From: Paenibacillus andongensis
GTDB taxonomy: Bacteria; Bacillota; Bacilli; Paenibacillales; NBRC-103111
NCBI RefSeq assembly: GCF_025369935.1
Contig: NZ_CP104467.1
Span: forward strand, 4,223,001 to 4,287,000
Direction: 5' to 3'
Length of the DNA stretch: 64,000 bases
Below, in pieces: positions 51,800-61,011 of this stretch. Each line of letters opens with the position of its first letter. Position 1 is the stretch's first letter. A program made the position numbers and the translations under genes. The notes under the pieces are model-generated. The model did not search any database and had not been told where the DNA came from. It was given only the letters and a program-made list of their open reading frames with translations.

Positions 51800-52984
51800 T
51801 TACACGCGGTAACCAAGAAGCCAATCCAACTGCTTCATTTGGACCTCATCAGGAAGAAGCCTGAGCACCTGATTACGCAGCATAATAGCAGCCGGATTGC
51901 TCATTTGGACGATGCGCCCCATCCGTCTGGATTGACGCGCAACTTGATTGGTACGTGGTTTTCGACTGCTTTCATAAGAATGTAAAGCGGCTGTTACGCT
52001 GCTTAAAGATAGCATTGAAATCCCCTCTAGACATCTAGCTAAGACAAGTGCATCCTCCATCGCCTGAGCGCCTCCTTGCCCAAGATTAGGCAGCATAGGA
52101 TGAGCCGCATCACCAAGCAGTGTTACTCTCCCTCGGCTCCACCTTTCAAGTGGATTACGATCATGAATGTCATGCGTTAGTATGGATCTCTCATCTGTCG
52201 ACTGGATTGCTCGCTCAATTGGATGATGCCAGCCCTCAAATTGCTGAAGAACATAGTCCTTCTTACGTTCCACACCTGTCCCTGAAGCTGCGTTGATTGC
52301 GGCGAACCAAAAAACTTGTCCCTCGCCAATCTGGGAAAAACCGAACCGCCTTCCTCTTCCCCATGCCTCAAATCCACCACCGACCTCAGGAATATATCGA
52401 TTATCCAAGAACGAAGTAATGCCTCGGAAAGCTCTAAACCCTGAATACCGAAGCTGGTCTATGCCAAACAATAGATGAGCCATTTGTGAATGAATACCAT
52501 CTGCTCCGATTAAGATATGTCCGCTATCTTCTGTTCCATCTTCAAACCGGACAACGACCTGATGAGGATCCTGCTCAAATGTTATCAGCTTTTTATTCAA
52601 ATAAACCGTTGCTCGTTCATTTAGCTGTTGAAACAATATCGTTTGAAGTTTAGCGCGATGAATAAGATAGCTGTAAGTTCCATATTGGGCGGCTTGCTTC
52701 GAGACGGGAACTGAGGTTATCGGTTTTCCATCCCAAGAGCGAATTTCAGCCATGCCAACTTTAGCGCCGGCTACCCTCACCTGTTCAGATAAGCCAAGCA
52801 CCGTTAAAACATGCATGGCATTCGCAGCTAACACAATTCCGGCACCGAATTCGGATAATTCAATCTTTTTCTCGTAGATGGCAATTTCCCAACCTTGCTT
52901 TTGTAAGAAAAGCGCTGTCGTTAATCCACCGATTCCAGCTCCAATGATAATTGCCTTCCTAGTTGAAGGTAAGATATTATTCAT
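51800..52984 (-). CDS. FAD-dependent monooxygenase
   Basis: 394 residues from ATG 52984 with GGAGGG seven bases upstream; a 20-codon longer frame begins before that site. FAD GxGxxG: IIGAGIGGLTTAL; DG motif: LIGADGIHS; GD motif: LLGDAAHPMLPNLGQGG. Fits class A flavin monooxygenases (salicylate hydroxylase or zeaxanthin epoxidase-like). Substrate unknown; no catabolic genes nearby. Confidence 0.9.
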   Translation of the reverse strand: MNNILPSTRKAIIIGAGIGGLTTALFLQKQGWEIAIYEKKIELSEFGAGIVLAANAMHVLTVLGLSEQVRVAGAKVGMAEIRSWDGKPITSVPVSKQAAQYGTYSYLIHRAKLQTILFQQLNERATVYLNKKLITFEQDPHQVVVRFEDGTEDSGHILIGADGIHSQMAHLLFGIDQLRYSGFRAFRGITSFLDNRYIPEVGGGFEAWGRGRRFGFSQIGEGQVFWFAAINAASGTGVERKKDYVLQQFEGWHHPIERAIQSTDERSILTHDIHDRNPLERWSRGRVTLLGDAAHPMLPNLGQGGAQAMEDALVLARCLEGISMLSLSSVTAALHSYESSRKPRTNQVARQSRRMGRIVQMSNPAAIMLRNQVLRLLPDEVQMKQLDWLLGYRV

Positions 52985-53107
52985 GCTGCCCTCCATAACT
53001 AATGAACCATTTCCATCTACTGTAACATAATCCATGGAAGACAAAAACCTCCTTAAACCAAGGGTTAAGGAGGTGCGTTATTTTGAGGGTATGAAGTTTA
53101 GATTCTG

Positions 53108-53257
53108 TTATGTTGCAACTAATTGTTGTTTAACCTCAACGATCTCAAGATTCGAGAAAAATCGGCTTAACTTCATCATTTTCTCACTTGCTGCCAATTT
53201 AGAAAGTGGCGGGCACATAGGCTTTCCTTTGTAACATACGATAAATAACAAACTCAT
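53108..53257 (-). CDS. Putative small protein, 49 residues, behind a palindromic operator
   Basis: Reads MSLLFIVCYKGKPMC, LSKLAASEKMM and FFSNLEIVEVKQQLVAT on the minus strand. GAAGAGTAGGTG precedes ATG. It is the only minus-strand frame that follows the predicted promoter at 53296-53336. No family recognised; it could instead be untranslated leader of something unseen. The remaining bases of 52985-53510 hold nothing else recognisable. Confidence 0.35.
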   Translation of the reverse strand: MSLLFIVCYKGKPMCPPLSKLAASEKMMKLSRFFSNLEIVEVKQQLVAT

Positions 53258-53295
53258 CACCTACTCTTCCATTTGAAGATTTCACGTTTTTGCTC

Positions 53296-53336
53296 GATAC
53301 ATAATGTATCATACAATAATTTTGCTCGAGATACAA
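53296..53336 (-). promoter_or_regulatory. Predicted promoter with palindrome GATACATAATGTATC
   Basis: The 15-bp palindrome is at 53296-53310. On the minus strand TTGTAT (53331-53336), 17 bases, TATGAT (53308-53313) make a sigma-A-like promoter whose -10 overlaps the palindrome. Same palindrome as at 45207-45223. The predicted start of the small frame at 53257 is about 50 bases downstream. Confidence 0.6.
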
Positions 53337-53471
53337 CAAATAGAGATAAATACCGTCATATTTCGATAGTATATGTAATTTATCAGGACTTTATAACCAA
53401 ATGTAAGTAAAAAGAAACAGCTAGAACACTTTTAATTTGTAACCACGATTAAACTCCTACATAATTCGAAA

Positions 53472-53494
53472 GACCCCCTCGGAATGAGGGGGCC
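53472..53494 (-). terminator. Terminator after the deoxynucleoside kinase gene
   Basis: CCCCCTC pairs with GAGGGGG around five bases; the T stretch after it is weak (TCTTTC). Confidence 0.65.
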
Positions 53495-53510
53495 CTTCGA
53501 CATTTTTATA

Positions 53511-54167
53511 TTACACGATAGCTAATTCAGAAAGCTTGGCACGTACCTGCTCAACCAATTCGATCGCATCTTCTGAACGATTCACAACATCAACACGATC
53601 CATATCTACAATCAGCACTTCAGAAGCATGATAATGATTCATCACCCAGTCATCATAACCTGACCAAAGCTGCCGATAATATTCAACCAAAGATTGATCT
53701 TGCTCGAAGCTGCGTCCCCGGAGTCCGATGCGGTACATAACCGTTTCGAATGAAGCTTTTAGATAAACCATGAGGTCCGGCGCTTTCTTAGGAAGCTCGG
53801 CAAGCTCTGACATCATATTGTCCGCCAGCCCTTCGTAAACATCAAATTCCAGCTGTGAAATACGACCTAATTCCCGATTCACTTTGGCAAAGTACCAATC
53901 CTCATAAATACTTCTATCCAGTACATTTCTATTATGTACTAACGCTTGTTTAATGGCCTTAAATCTTGTATTCAAGAAGTGCAATTGAAGTAAAAACGGG
54001 TATCGCTTCTTTTCAATTTCTTCCTGAGATGACGTGTAAAACAGCGGTAGTATCGGATTATCATCGACACTTTCATAATAAACATTTGAATTTAATTGTT
54101 GTCCAAGCAAAGTCGAAACTGATGTTTTACCTAGACCAATCATTCCCCCAACCACGATCACACTCAT
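53511..54167 (-). CDS. Deoxynucleoside kinase (dGK/dCK family)
   Basis: 218 residues. P-loop GGMIGLGKTS with Lys14; the DRSIYEDWYFA (DRS-E block) and LRGRSFEQDQSLVEYY with the LID arginines are family marks. Phosphorylates purine or pyrimidine deoxynucleosides. Firmicutes often carry two such genes in tandem (dgk, dck); only one is here. Preceded by the small gene at 54237-54452. Confidence 0.9.
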   Translation of the reverse strand: MSVIVVGGMIGLGKTSVSTLLGQQLNSNVYYESVDDNPILPLFYTSSQEEIEKKRYPFLLQLHFLNTRFKAIKQALVHNRNVLDRSIYEDWYFAKVNRELGRISQLEFDVYEGLADNMMSELAELPKKAPDLMVYLKASFETVMYRIGLRGRSFEQDQSLVEYYRQLWSGYDDWVMNHYHASEVLIVDMDRVDVVNRSEDAIELVEQVRAKLSELAIV

Positions 54168-54236
54168 TGACCCCTTTCTCCTTCTAACCAGCCCTTATTT
54201 ACCGCGTGTCAATTCTTGCAAAGCTTACCTATTATA

Positions 54237-54452
54237 CTAGGAATTCTTAGTGGTGGGAACCCTATTTTTTTCACTTTTATCTATCGTTTTCTTCTTTGCT
54301 TGTAATCCGTTCGATGACAGCATGAAGATCATCGCTGCCCAGATTTCCAAATCCTTTTCTTCCTGCTCACGTTCCTCAGGTTTATGCTCATAATCTCGCT
54401 CCAACTGCTGATGAACGAGCCCTAGTACTTGATGATGCAAAATTTCCGCCAT
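54237..54452 (-). CDS. Small charged protein, unknown
   Basis: 71 residues. Acidic start with a Glu/Arg-rich helix (LERDYEHKPEEREQEEKDLE), a short hydrophobic stretch (WAAMIFMLSS) and a basic end (KKKTIDKSEKNR). The ribosome site is weak (GAGC nine bases upstream). No family recognised; modest support only. Confidence 0.4.
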   Translation of the reverse strand: MAEILHHQVLGLVHQQLERDYEHKPEEREQEEKDLEIWAAMIFMLSSNGLQAKKKTIDKSEKNRVPTTKNS

Positions 54453-54651
54453 CGACTGCTCATATTCTACCTATTTTAGGAAATCCTCAAAATAGCGAGC
54501 ATGCGAGGCCTGATGAATTTTGAGCTCTGCTGGAATCGTATAAAACCAAAACGCCACAAAAAAATAGAAACAGTTTGTGATTGTTTGTAAGTTCATGCTG
54601 TCACTAGTAATAAGTGCTGCAATTTCAAAATAAAAAGACAGAGGTGTGAAG

Positions 54652-54882
54652 ATGATTTACGGAACCAAACTACTTGAAACAGATACAGAAATTTTCATTG
54701 CCGCTCTTACAAAAACACCTGTTTATGTTTGGTCGTTAGATTCTTTAGGCGTTTATTATCAGGTAAATTCGGGTTTTATCGTAAAATATACACCTGATGA
54801 AGTACAAATTCACTCTGAACATGACTCCTCGTTGACACAATGGTATTCAAGAGAGACGAATGAATTTAGTATCCGTTTTTAG
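54652..54882 (+). CDS. Small protein of unknown function, 76 residues
   Basis: ATG 54652 with AGAGGTG nine bases upstream; a GTG two codons before lies on that site. Mostly beta strands (FIAALTKTPVYVW, LGVYYQVNSGFIVKY). Followed by a strong terminator nine bases after the stop. Function unknown. Confidence 0.6.
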   Translation: MIYGTKLLETDTEIFIAALTKTPVYVWSLDSLGVYYQVNSGFIVKYTPDEVQIHSEHDSSLTQWYSRETNEFSIRF

Positions 54883-54890
54883 AAATGAAT

Positions 54891-54932
54891 AAACCGCCCG
54901 TTCCTGTTACTAGACAGGTCTGGCGGTTTTTA
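54891..54932. terminator. Bidirectional terminator
   Basis: AAACCGCC with an inner CCTGT pairs with ACAGG and GGCGGTTT, followed by TTT. Serves both convergent genes. Confidence 0.88.
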
Positions 54933-54940
54933 CATTCCTG

Positions 54941-57130
54941 CTATTCGAAATCACTCATGTCTTTAAGGATCGTCTGTGTCGGCAAAAACACATCAATAAT
55001 GGTTCCTTCTCCAATTTGGCTCTGAATCGACATTGTGCCTTTATGCGCTTCAACGATTTTGAAACACATCATTAGACCGAGTCCTGTACCCTTTTCCTTC
55101 GTCGTATAGAAAGGTTCACCCAATTGCTTGACCCGCTCCTCAGGGATGCCGCATCCATTGTCCTGAGTTCTCACTCGTATCACATCGCTACCCTGCATGG
55201 AAACGGTAATTTTAATTTGTCCTTCCTTCGTAATGGCTTCTATCGCATTTTTAATCAAATTAATAAACAATTGCTTAAGATGCATCTCGGAACAAACGAA
55301 CTCCGGAATATCAGATTCAAATTCGAGTATAAGCTGCACATTGCATAGATTAGCCTGCGTATCAAGCAGCGCAATCACAGTTTGTAAAATATTTATCAAA
55401 TCACTTCTTTTGTAGTGAATAGCTTCCGGTTTCGCAATGACGAGGAATTCGCTAACGATAAAATTGATCCGATCCAGTTCGGACAGCATGATGTCAAAAT
55501 AGTGCTGTTTACCCTTCATATCGTTCTGTAGCAGCTGTAGGAATCCTCGGAGAGACGTGAGCGGATTCCTGATTTCATGGGCAAGCCCTGCCGCTAACTG
55601 TCCTGCGACGGAGAGCTTATCTGACTTGCGAAGCAGTTCCTCTGTTCGTTTACGTTCTGTAATATCTCGCGTAATACCAGCGAACCCGATAATCTCGCCT
55701 TTTTCATTCTTAATTGGCGTTTTGGTCACACTTACGTGAATGAGCTCTCCATCTTTACGAACCCGGACTGTCTCTAACCCAGAAACTTGGTTACCTGCTT
55801 TCAATATGTTATGAATTTCTTTATGATGCTCTTCCAAGAAATCCGGATATATCGGCAATGGTCTATTTAGAAGCTCATCCTGTTTCCAACCAAATACTTT
55901 CTCATAGGCGGAATTGACAGAAATAACCTTGAACCGTTGATCAAGAACACAGATAGCATCTGTTGTATTATTAATAAAAGATTCCAGCAGCTCCTTCGTT
56001 TCTCTGAGCTCCGTCTCCATATGCTTACGTTCTGTTATGTCCACACATGAACCGATCACTTCAATTACGCGGCCGTTTTCAAAAATGGGACGTAAGGATG
56101 TCAAATACGTAATCCCCCGAAATGTGGCTTCATACATGACATTTTCTTCCCCGCTCCATGCCCTGCGGTAATACTTATCGATATTGGCTGCCATATAGAA
56201 TGGCCATATCTCGTATAAGCCGTTGCCAAGGATATTCGATGGCTTGTAGCCGAGCCTATATAGAAGTTCACCATCACATAACGTATGAATGAATTTCCCT
56301 CGCATTTGTCTGAACTTCATGGTCATTCCTTGCTGTCTGCGAACGGTGTCATGCAGGTCCTGCTGCGCAACTCTCAATGACTCACGGTCTTTATTATGCT
56401 GGGTGATATCTCTAGCGATTATATAAACGCCTTCTGTTATCCCATTGACGATAATCGGCACATTTTTTAAGCCTAATTCAATCTTATCGCCACTCTTATG
56501 CGTAACCCGCAGCATATAATTATCCGTTTGCAAGAGTACACTAGCGGTCGGGTATCTTACTTGATCCTCTTGTTCCCAGAAATGATGAATGGACCGTCCC
56601 ACCATATCCATTTTCGTGTAACCCAAAATCCGTTCCATCGCAGGATTCACACTTATGATCAAACCATTCAAATCACTTGTTATGATCCCCGCAGGATTAT
56701 GCTCAATTAATGAATTATACCGCTGCTCACTCTCCGCAAGCTTACGTTCCATCTCGGATTTTTTTGAGAGATCTTTCATCTGGGCCATATAATACAGAGG
56801 TTCATTGTCAGAGTTTTTAATTAGCGAAATTCCGCATTCTACCCTTATGATTGTTCCCTCTTTTGATTTCATGCTTTGTTCGATCTGAAAAGAGCGCAAT
56901 TCCCCAGACAACAAATGTTCTAAAAGTCCAAGCAGTTTATCGGTCTCTTCGGGCAAAAAAATCGAAGTTATATCCGTATCTAATAATTCTTCTTCCGAAT
57001 ATCCTGTAATCGCACTTAGGCTGTTATTCATCTTCATCCATTGTCCATTGAGCGAAATAATCGCCATGCCCATGGCTGTGAATTCAAATACCGTGGCAAA
57101 TGACGGTTCCGTTCTCGAAAGCATATCCAT
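54941..57130 (-). CDS. Soluble multi-PAS sensor histidine kinase (sporulation-kinase type)
   Basis: 729 residues and no membrane span. Four PAS-like regions: about 10-120, 140-250, 285-370 (a divergent one, with YRLGYKPSNILGNGLYE), and 380-500; each of the first, second and last is followed by a PAC block such as ITRDITERK. Then HisKA with His518 in GLAHEIRNPLTSLRGFLQL (HEIRNPLTSLRGF is the KinA/KinE-type core) and HATPase with NLIKNAIEAI, DNGCGIP and KGTGLGLMM. By family this kind of kinase can feed the sporulation phosphorelay. No partner regulator is adjacent, which fits an orphan phosphorelay kinase. Confidence 0.92.
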   Translation of the reverse strand: MDMLSRTEPSFATVFEFTAMGMAIISLNGQWMKMNNSLSAITGYSEEELLDTDITSIFLPEETDKLLGLLEHLLSGELRSFQIEQSMKSKEGTIIRVECGISLIKNSDNEPLYYMAQMKDLSKKSEMERKLAESEQRYNSLIEHNPAGIITSDLNGLIISVNPAMERILGYTKMDMVGRSIHHFWEQEDQVRYPTASVLLQTDNYMLRVTHKSGDKIELGLKNVPIIVNGITEGVYIIARDITQHNKDRESLRVAQQDLHDTVRRQQGMTMKFRQMRGKFIHTLCDGELLYRLGYKPSNILGNGLYEIWPFYMAANIDKYYRRAWSGEENVMYEATFRGITYLTSLRPIFENGRVIEVIGSCVDITERKHMETELRETKELLESFINNTTDAICVLDQRFKVISVNSAYEKVFGWKQDELLNRPLPIYPDFLEEHHKEIHNILKAGNQVSGLETVRVRKDGELIHVSVTKTPIKNEKGEIIGFAGITRDITERKRTEELLRKSDKLSVAGQLAAGLAHEIRNPLTSLRGFLQLLQNDMKGKQHYFDIMLSELDRINFIVSEFLVIAKPEAIHYKRSDLINILQTVIALLDTQANLCNVQLILEFESDIPEFVCSEMHLKQLFINLIKNAIEAITKEGQIKITVSMQGSDVIRVRTQDNGCGIPEERVKQLGEPFYTTKEKGTGLGLMMCFKIVEAHKGTMSIQSQIGEGTIIDVFLPTQTILKDMSDFE

Positions 57131-57330
57131 TCATTTATCCCCCATCTTAAACATACATGGATGGTTCCCATCACCAAGTGTTTGAATTCGACGATTTGAA
57201 GATTATTCCTTCCGTGGTATCTCTTGACTGATCAAATTGTTCATGAAATGTGCCCTTGAAATTCCTCATTATGATAAAATATAATGGTTCTTTATGTATT
57301 TTAGTGCAACGCATTTAAGGAGGGGTCCTA

Positions 57331-58263
57331 TTGCCTAACATCTGGACACATCTGATTTTCGGTCAAGAATTAATGAACCAAATGGGGCATGCCAATATGC
57401 TGAGTGATAAGCAGCTTCGACATGTTTTCTCCCTTGGCTGTCAAGGACCCGATTTCTTGTTCTATCATAACTTCTTACCTTGGAAAAAAGAAAAGAAACT
57501 GGGTGAATTGGGAAGTCTGATGCATACGAAAGCATGTGGGCCGTTCCTCCAGGATCTACTTTCCCATATGCAAGGCAGAGGCTTGTATAATCCCGCTGTT
57601 GTTTATGCACTTGGATTCCTTACACACCATATTCTCGACCGGAACATGCATCCTTACGTTTTTTATAAATCAGGCTTCAAGAAATGGGATCACCAACGAT
57701 TTGAGATTATTATGGACACGCTAATTGTTCGCAGTAAGCTTGGACTACAGACATGGAATACGCCTGTTTGGAAAGAAATATATGTTGGAGAAGCCCTCCC
57801 CCTCGGCATCGTTCCTGCCCTTGCTCACGCTGCTGCCATCCACTATCCTGTTCAGGCATCGCAGATTACGGAGAAGGATTGGAATGACGCTTATATCGAT
57901 ATGATCAGGGCTCAACGCTTGTTCCACGACCCGAAAGGAATCAAACGCATATTTACCTTAGGTCAAATATCGCCCTTCGTGTATACCAAGCATCCGGCTC
58001 CGCTTGATTATTTAAACGAAGCCAGGACGGTTTGGAATTGTCCTACATCATTAGAAGAAACGTATACATACAGCCTTTGGGACTTATGGGATATCGCGAT
58101 GGAAGATGGTCACATCGTCCTCCAAGCAGCCATTCAAGCCTTACAAGGAGGTACTTCAGATGATTACCAAGCCTTTGGAGAAGTTCTCGGCAATCTCTCC
58201 TATGAAACAGGTAAAGACTGTGATAGCGGACTGCAAATCACTCATGTCCAGCCTATGATTTAA
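57331..58263 (+). CDS. Zinc-dependent phospholipase C-like protein
   Basis: 310 residues from TTG, with AAGGAGG eight bases upstream. Pattern MPNIWTHLIFG, GCQGPDFLFYHNFLPW, MHTKACGPF and ALGFLTHHILDRNMHPY matches the bacterial Zn_dep_PLPC-like group, with His and Asp ligands in those blocks. No signal peptide, so not the secreted toxin type; the natural substrate is unknown. Its last four bases overlap the end of the convergent pepF gene. Confidence 0.85.
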   Translation: MPNIWTHLIFGQELMNQMGHANMLSDKQLRHVFSLGCQGPDFLFYHNFLPWKKEKKLGELGSLMHTKACGPFLQDLLSHMQGRGLYNPAVVYALGFLTHHILDRNMHPYVFYKSGFKKWDHQRFEIIMDTLIVRSKLGLQTWNTPVWKEIYVGEALPLGIVPALAHAAAIHYPVQASQITEKDWNDAYIDMIRAQRLFHDPKGIKRIFTLGQISPFVYTKHPAPLDYLNEARTVWNCPTSLEETYTYSLWDLWDIAMEDGHIVLQAAIQALQGGTSDDYQAFGEVLGNLSYETGKDCDSGLQITHVQPMI

Positions 58264-59954
58264 AGCTTAGCATCATCAACCTGATCAAGCCATGCATCGA
58301 TATGACCAATGACCGAAGCCACACAGCCATCTTTGAAAGGTGAAATTAGCTTCGCGACTTGGACAAGCTCCGTGAAATTCCGGCTTCCGCCTTGCTGACA
58401 AAGTCTTAAGTAATCTTCCCAAGCTTGCTCCGGATTTTCATTAGCTCGTTTCCAGAATTGAAACGCACACACTTGCGCCAGAGTGTAATCAATGTAGTAA
58501 AATGGGCTTTTGTAAATGTGGGCCTGCTGCTGCCAAAAGCCCCCTCTATCCAAATAGTCGTTATCTTCGTAGACACGATGCGGCAAATATTTGCGTTCAA
58601 CCTCACGCCAAACTAGCTTACGCTCTGCGGGTGTCAGTTCTGGCTGTTCATAAATCCGATGTTGAAACTCATCTACCGCAACACCATAAGGTATGAATAA
58701 GAGCGACTCACTAAGATGCTTGAATTTATACTTATCTGTCTCGTCCTCGAAGAACAACGTCATCCACGGCCAAGCGAGAAACTCCATGCTCATGGAGTGG
58801 ATTTCACAGGCTTCCAAGGTTGGGAATATGTACTCTGGGACTTGAAATTCTCGGCTGCTATAGCCCTGGAAAGCATGGCCTACTTCATGCGTTAAGACAT
58901 CAATGTCCCCAGAAGTTCCGTTAAAGTTAGAGAAAATGTAAGGTGCTTTGTATGTACTAATATAAGAGCAATAACCCCCTACGCGTTTTCCCTTCTTAGC
59001 TACTAGATCCATCAAACCGTTATCAATCATGAAGGTAAAGAACTCATCCGTTTCCGGGGATAGCTCTGCATACATCTTGCGAGCTTGTTCCACAATCCAA
59101 TCCGCATCGCCTTTCGGCGTCGCATTCCCTGAGGCGAAACCAAATTTGTCGTCGTAATAGTGCAGCGAGTCTACACCAATTCTAGCTTTCTGCCGTTCCT
59201 TTAGTTTGTTTGCAACCGGTACGATGTGTTCAAGAACTTGATTCCTAAATACGTCCACGTCTTTGGCATTATAATCAGAGCGGTTCAAACGAGCATACGC
59301 AAGTTCAACGAAATTGTTGTATCCGAGCTTTTTAGCGATAAGAGCTCGAATCTTCACTAATTGATCATACAGTTCATCCAATTTCGCTTCATTCTCGATA
59401 AAAAAGCTATATTTCACATCATTCGCTTCTTTACGGACTTTTCGGTCTGTTGATAATTGAAAAGGCACGAGTTGGGATAAATTTCGTTCTTCCCCTGCAT
59501 AATTGAGCTTGGCAGAAGCAAGCAGCTTCGAATATTCACTAGCCAGTTTGTTTTCTTGTACGAGATCTTCAACTATTTCAGGCGAAAACGTTTTCAACGA
59601 TAAGGCGGCAATTGTGAATAGCTGCTTCCCCCATTTAACTTCTAATTCCGATCGATAGGTGGATTCGATTAGAGCTCTATAAAACTCGGTAATCAGGCCT
59701 TGATATAATGGCTCAATTTCATCGAAATACTCTTGTTCCGCCTTGTAAAATTCATCGTTTGTATCCACACTGTGACGAATCCGCGCAATAGATTCCATGG
59801 AGTCCAACTCACTTCGCAGGCTAACGATAGTTTCCATCGCTTGGTCCTGACCGTCAAATGAAGCTGCTTGTTTAAATCCCTCTAAAAGCTCCTTAAATTT
59901 ACTTTCAAAAGCATTAAAGTCTGGTCTTTCATACTTAAATTCTTGAAATTTCAT
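58260..59954 (-). CDS. pepF: M3-family oligoendopeptidase (PepF)
   Basis: 564 residues from ATG 59954, with AAGGAG nine bases upstream. Zinc motif H356-E-x-x-H360 in THEVGHAFQG and the third ligand in the ACEIHSMSMEFL block. Preceded by the conserved KAPYIFSNFNGT. Cytoplasmic; cleaves small peptides. 36 bases after the preceding YciI stop, so may share a transcript with yciI and ung. Confidence 0.93.
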   Translation of the reverse strand: MKFQEFKYERPDFNAFESKFKELLEGFKQAASFDGQDQAMETIVSLRSELDSMESIARIRHSVDTNDEFYKAEQEYFDEIEPLYQGLITEFYRALIESTYRSELEVKWGKQLFTIAALSLKTFSPEIVEDLVQENKLASEYSKLLASAKLNYAGEERNLSQLVPFQLSTDRKVRKEANDVKYSFFIENEAKLDELYDQLVKIRALIAKKLGYNNFVELAYARLNRSDYNAKDVDVFRNQVLEHIVPVANKLKERQKARIGVDSLHYYDDKFGFASGNATPKGDADWIVEQARKMYAELSPETDEFFTFMIDNGLMDLVAKKGKRVGGYCSYISTYKAPYIFSNFNGTSGDIDVLTHEVGHAFQGYSSREFQVPEYIFPTLEACEIHSMSMEFLAWPWMTLFFEDETDKYKFKHLSESLLFIPYGVAVDEFQHRIYEQPELTPAERKLVWREVERKYLPHRVYEDNDYLDRGGFWQQQAHIYKSPFYYIDYTLAQVCAFQFWKRANENPEQAWEDYLRLCQQGGSRNFTELVQVAKLISPFKDGCVASVIGHIDAWLDQVDDAKL

Positions 59955-59999
59955 TGGATTCACTCCTTTGATTTTTCGCCAGAAAAACTGGCAGCCTGA

Positions 60000-60305
60000 T
60001 TACATAACAGCAATACTGTAAGGAAACAATTCACTGGACATAAGTTGATTAGCGACAGCAGGGTCTTGTTCCATAATCAGTGTAGCTTCTAATTCATTAT
60101 CCACCTTCAGAATAACAATGCCAAATGTTTTTTCGTCAAAAGTTTGTGTTCTTCCTGCTAAAATAAGCTCCCCCTCCTCTTTCAATTGTAAAAGGTATTG
60201 AAAGTGCTCTTCCACGATTTTATCTTCTCTTTCTGTCCAAATACTGCGGTCTAGAAAAGCAGGTTTTAATCGTAAGACATAAATAAATTCTTTATTGTCG
60301 CTCAT
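60000..60305 (-). CDS. YciI-family protein
   Basis: 101 residues from ATG 60305, with AAAGGAG eight bases upstream. Pattern FIYVLRLKP, EHFQYLLQLKEEGELILAGR and GIVILKVDNELEA fits YCII/YciI: the His in EEHFQYL and an Asp are the presumed active residues. Overlaps the ung stop by one base (TGATG), so translation is coupled. Function unsettled. Confidence 0.88.
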   Translation of the reverse strand: MSDNKEFIYVLRLKPAFLDRSIWTEREDKIVEEHFQYLLQLKEEGELILAGRTQTFDEKTFGIVILKVDNELEATLIMEQDPAVANQLMSSELFPYSIAVM

Positions 60306-60997
60306 CAATCCCGCTCCTTTACCAATAAATTGGGTATTTGCCAATCAATTTCCGAACTCCCAAGATCTCTAAGATAGGCATTCACTTGTGAAAAAGGTTT
60401 ACTGCCAAAAAAGCCGCGATACGAAGAAAGCGGACTTGGATGAACGGATTTTATGATTACATGCCTCGTTGTATTGATTAGACGCTGCTTGGCCTGTGCA
60501 TGACTCCCCCATAGCACAAAAATGATCGGCTTCTCCCGATCACTTAACGTCATTATGATTTTGTCTGTAAAACGTTCCCAGCCTTTACCCTTATGCGAAT
60601 TCGGCATGTCTGCTCTGACCGTTAGAACGGTGTTCAACAGCAGCACGCCTTGTTCTGCCCAAGTCTTCAAGTAGCCGTTATCAGGGATATAGCAGCCAAG
60701 ATCAGACTGTAATTCTTTATACATATTTTGCAAAGATGGCGGCGTCGGTATACCCGGTTTAACGGAAAAACTGAGGCCATGGGCTTGGCCTCTCCCGTGA
60801 TAGGGATCTTGTCCCAAAATAACTACCTTGGTATTCGTATAAGATGTTAAATGAAGTGCACGATAAATTTCACTTTGTTCTGGAAATATGGTTTGTGTCG
60901 TATATTCATCATTAAGAAATTTTTGCAAAGCATGAAAATAGGGTTCTTCAAACTCTGCTTTCAACAAAGAAGCCCAGTCGTTCGTTAAATGGTTCAT
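60305..60997 (-). CDS. ung: Uracil-DNA glycosylase
   Basis: 230 residues. Catalytic Asp64 in [34 protein letters not shown]-type FVLWGSHAQ and the [13 protein letters not shown] leucine-loop motif are all present. Removes uracil from DNA. Sits 14 bases after topB and overlaps the YciI-family gene, a three-to-four gene unit with DNA-maintenance flavour. Confidence 0.96.
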   Translation of the reverse strand: MNHLTNDWASLLKAEFEEPYFHALQKFLNDEYTTQTIFPEQSEIYRALHLTSYTNTKVVILGQDPYHGRGQAHGLSFSVKPGIPTPPSLQNMYKELQSDLGCYIPDNGYLKTWAEQGVLLLNTVLTVRADMPNSHKGKGWERFTDKIIMTLSDREKPIIFVLWGSHAQAKQRLINTTRHVIIKSVHPSPLSSYRGFFGSKPFSQVNAYLRDLGSSEIDWQIPNLLVKERD

Positions 60998-61011
60998 GAC
61001 TCACCCTCCTA

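Noticed and set aside
53034-53234. 66-codon plus-strand frame starting at the monooxygenase leader
   Set aside because: No ribosome site and lies opposite a better supported minus-strand small frame.
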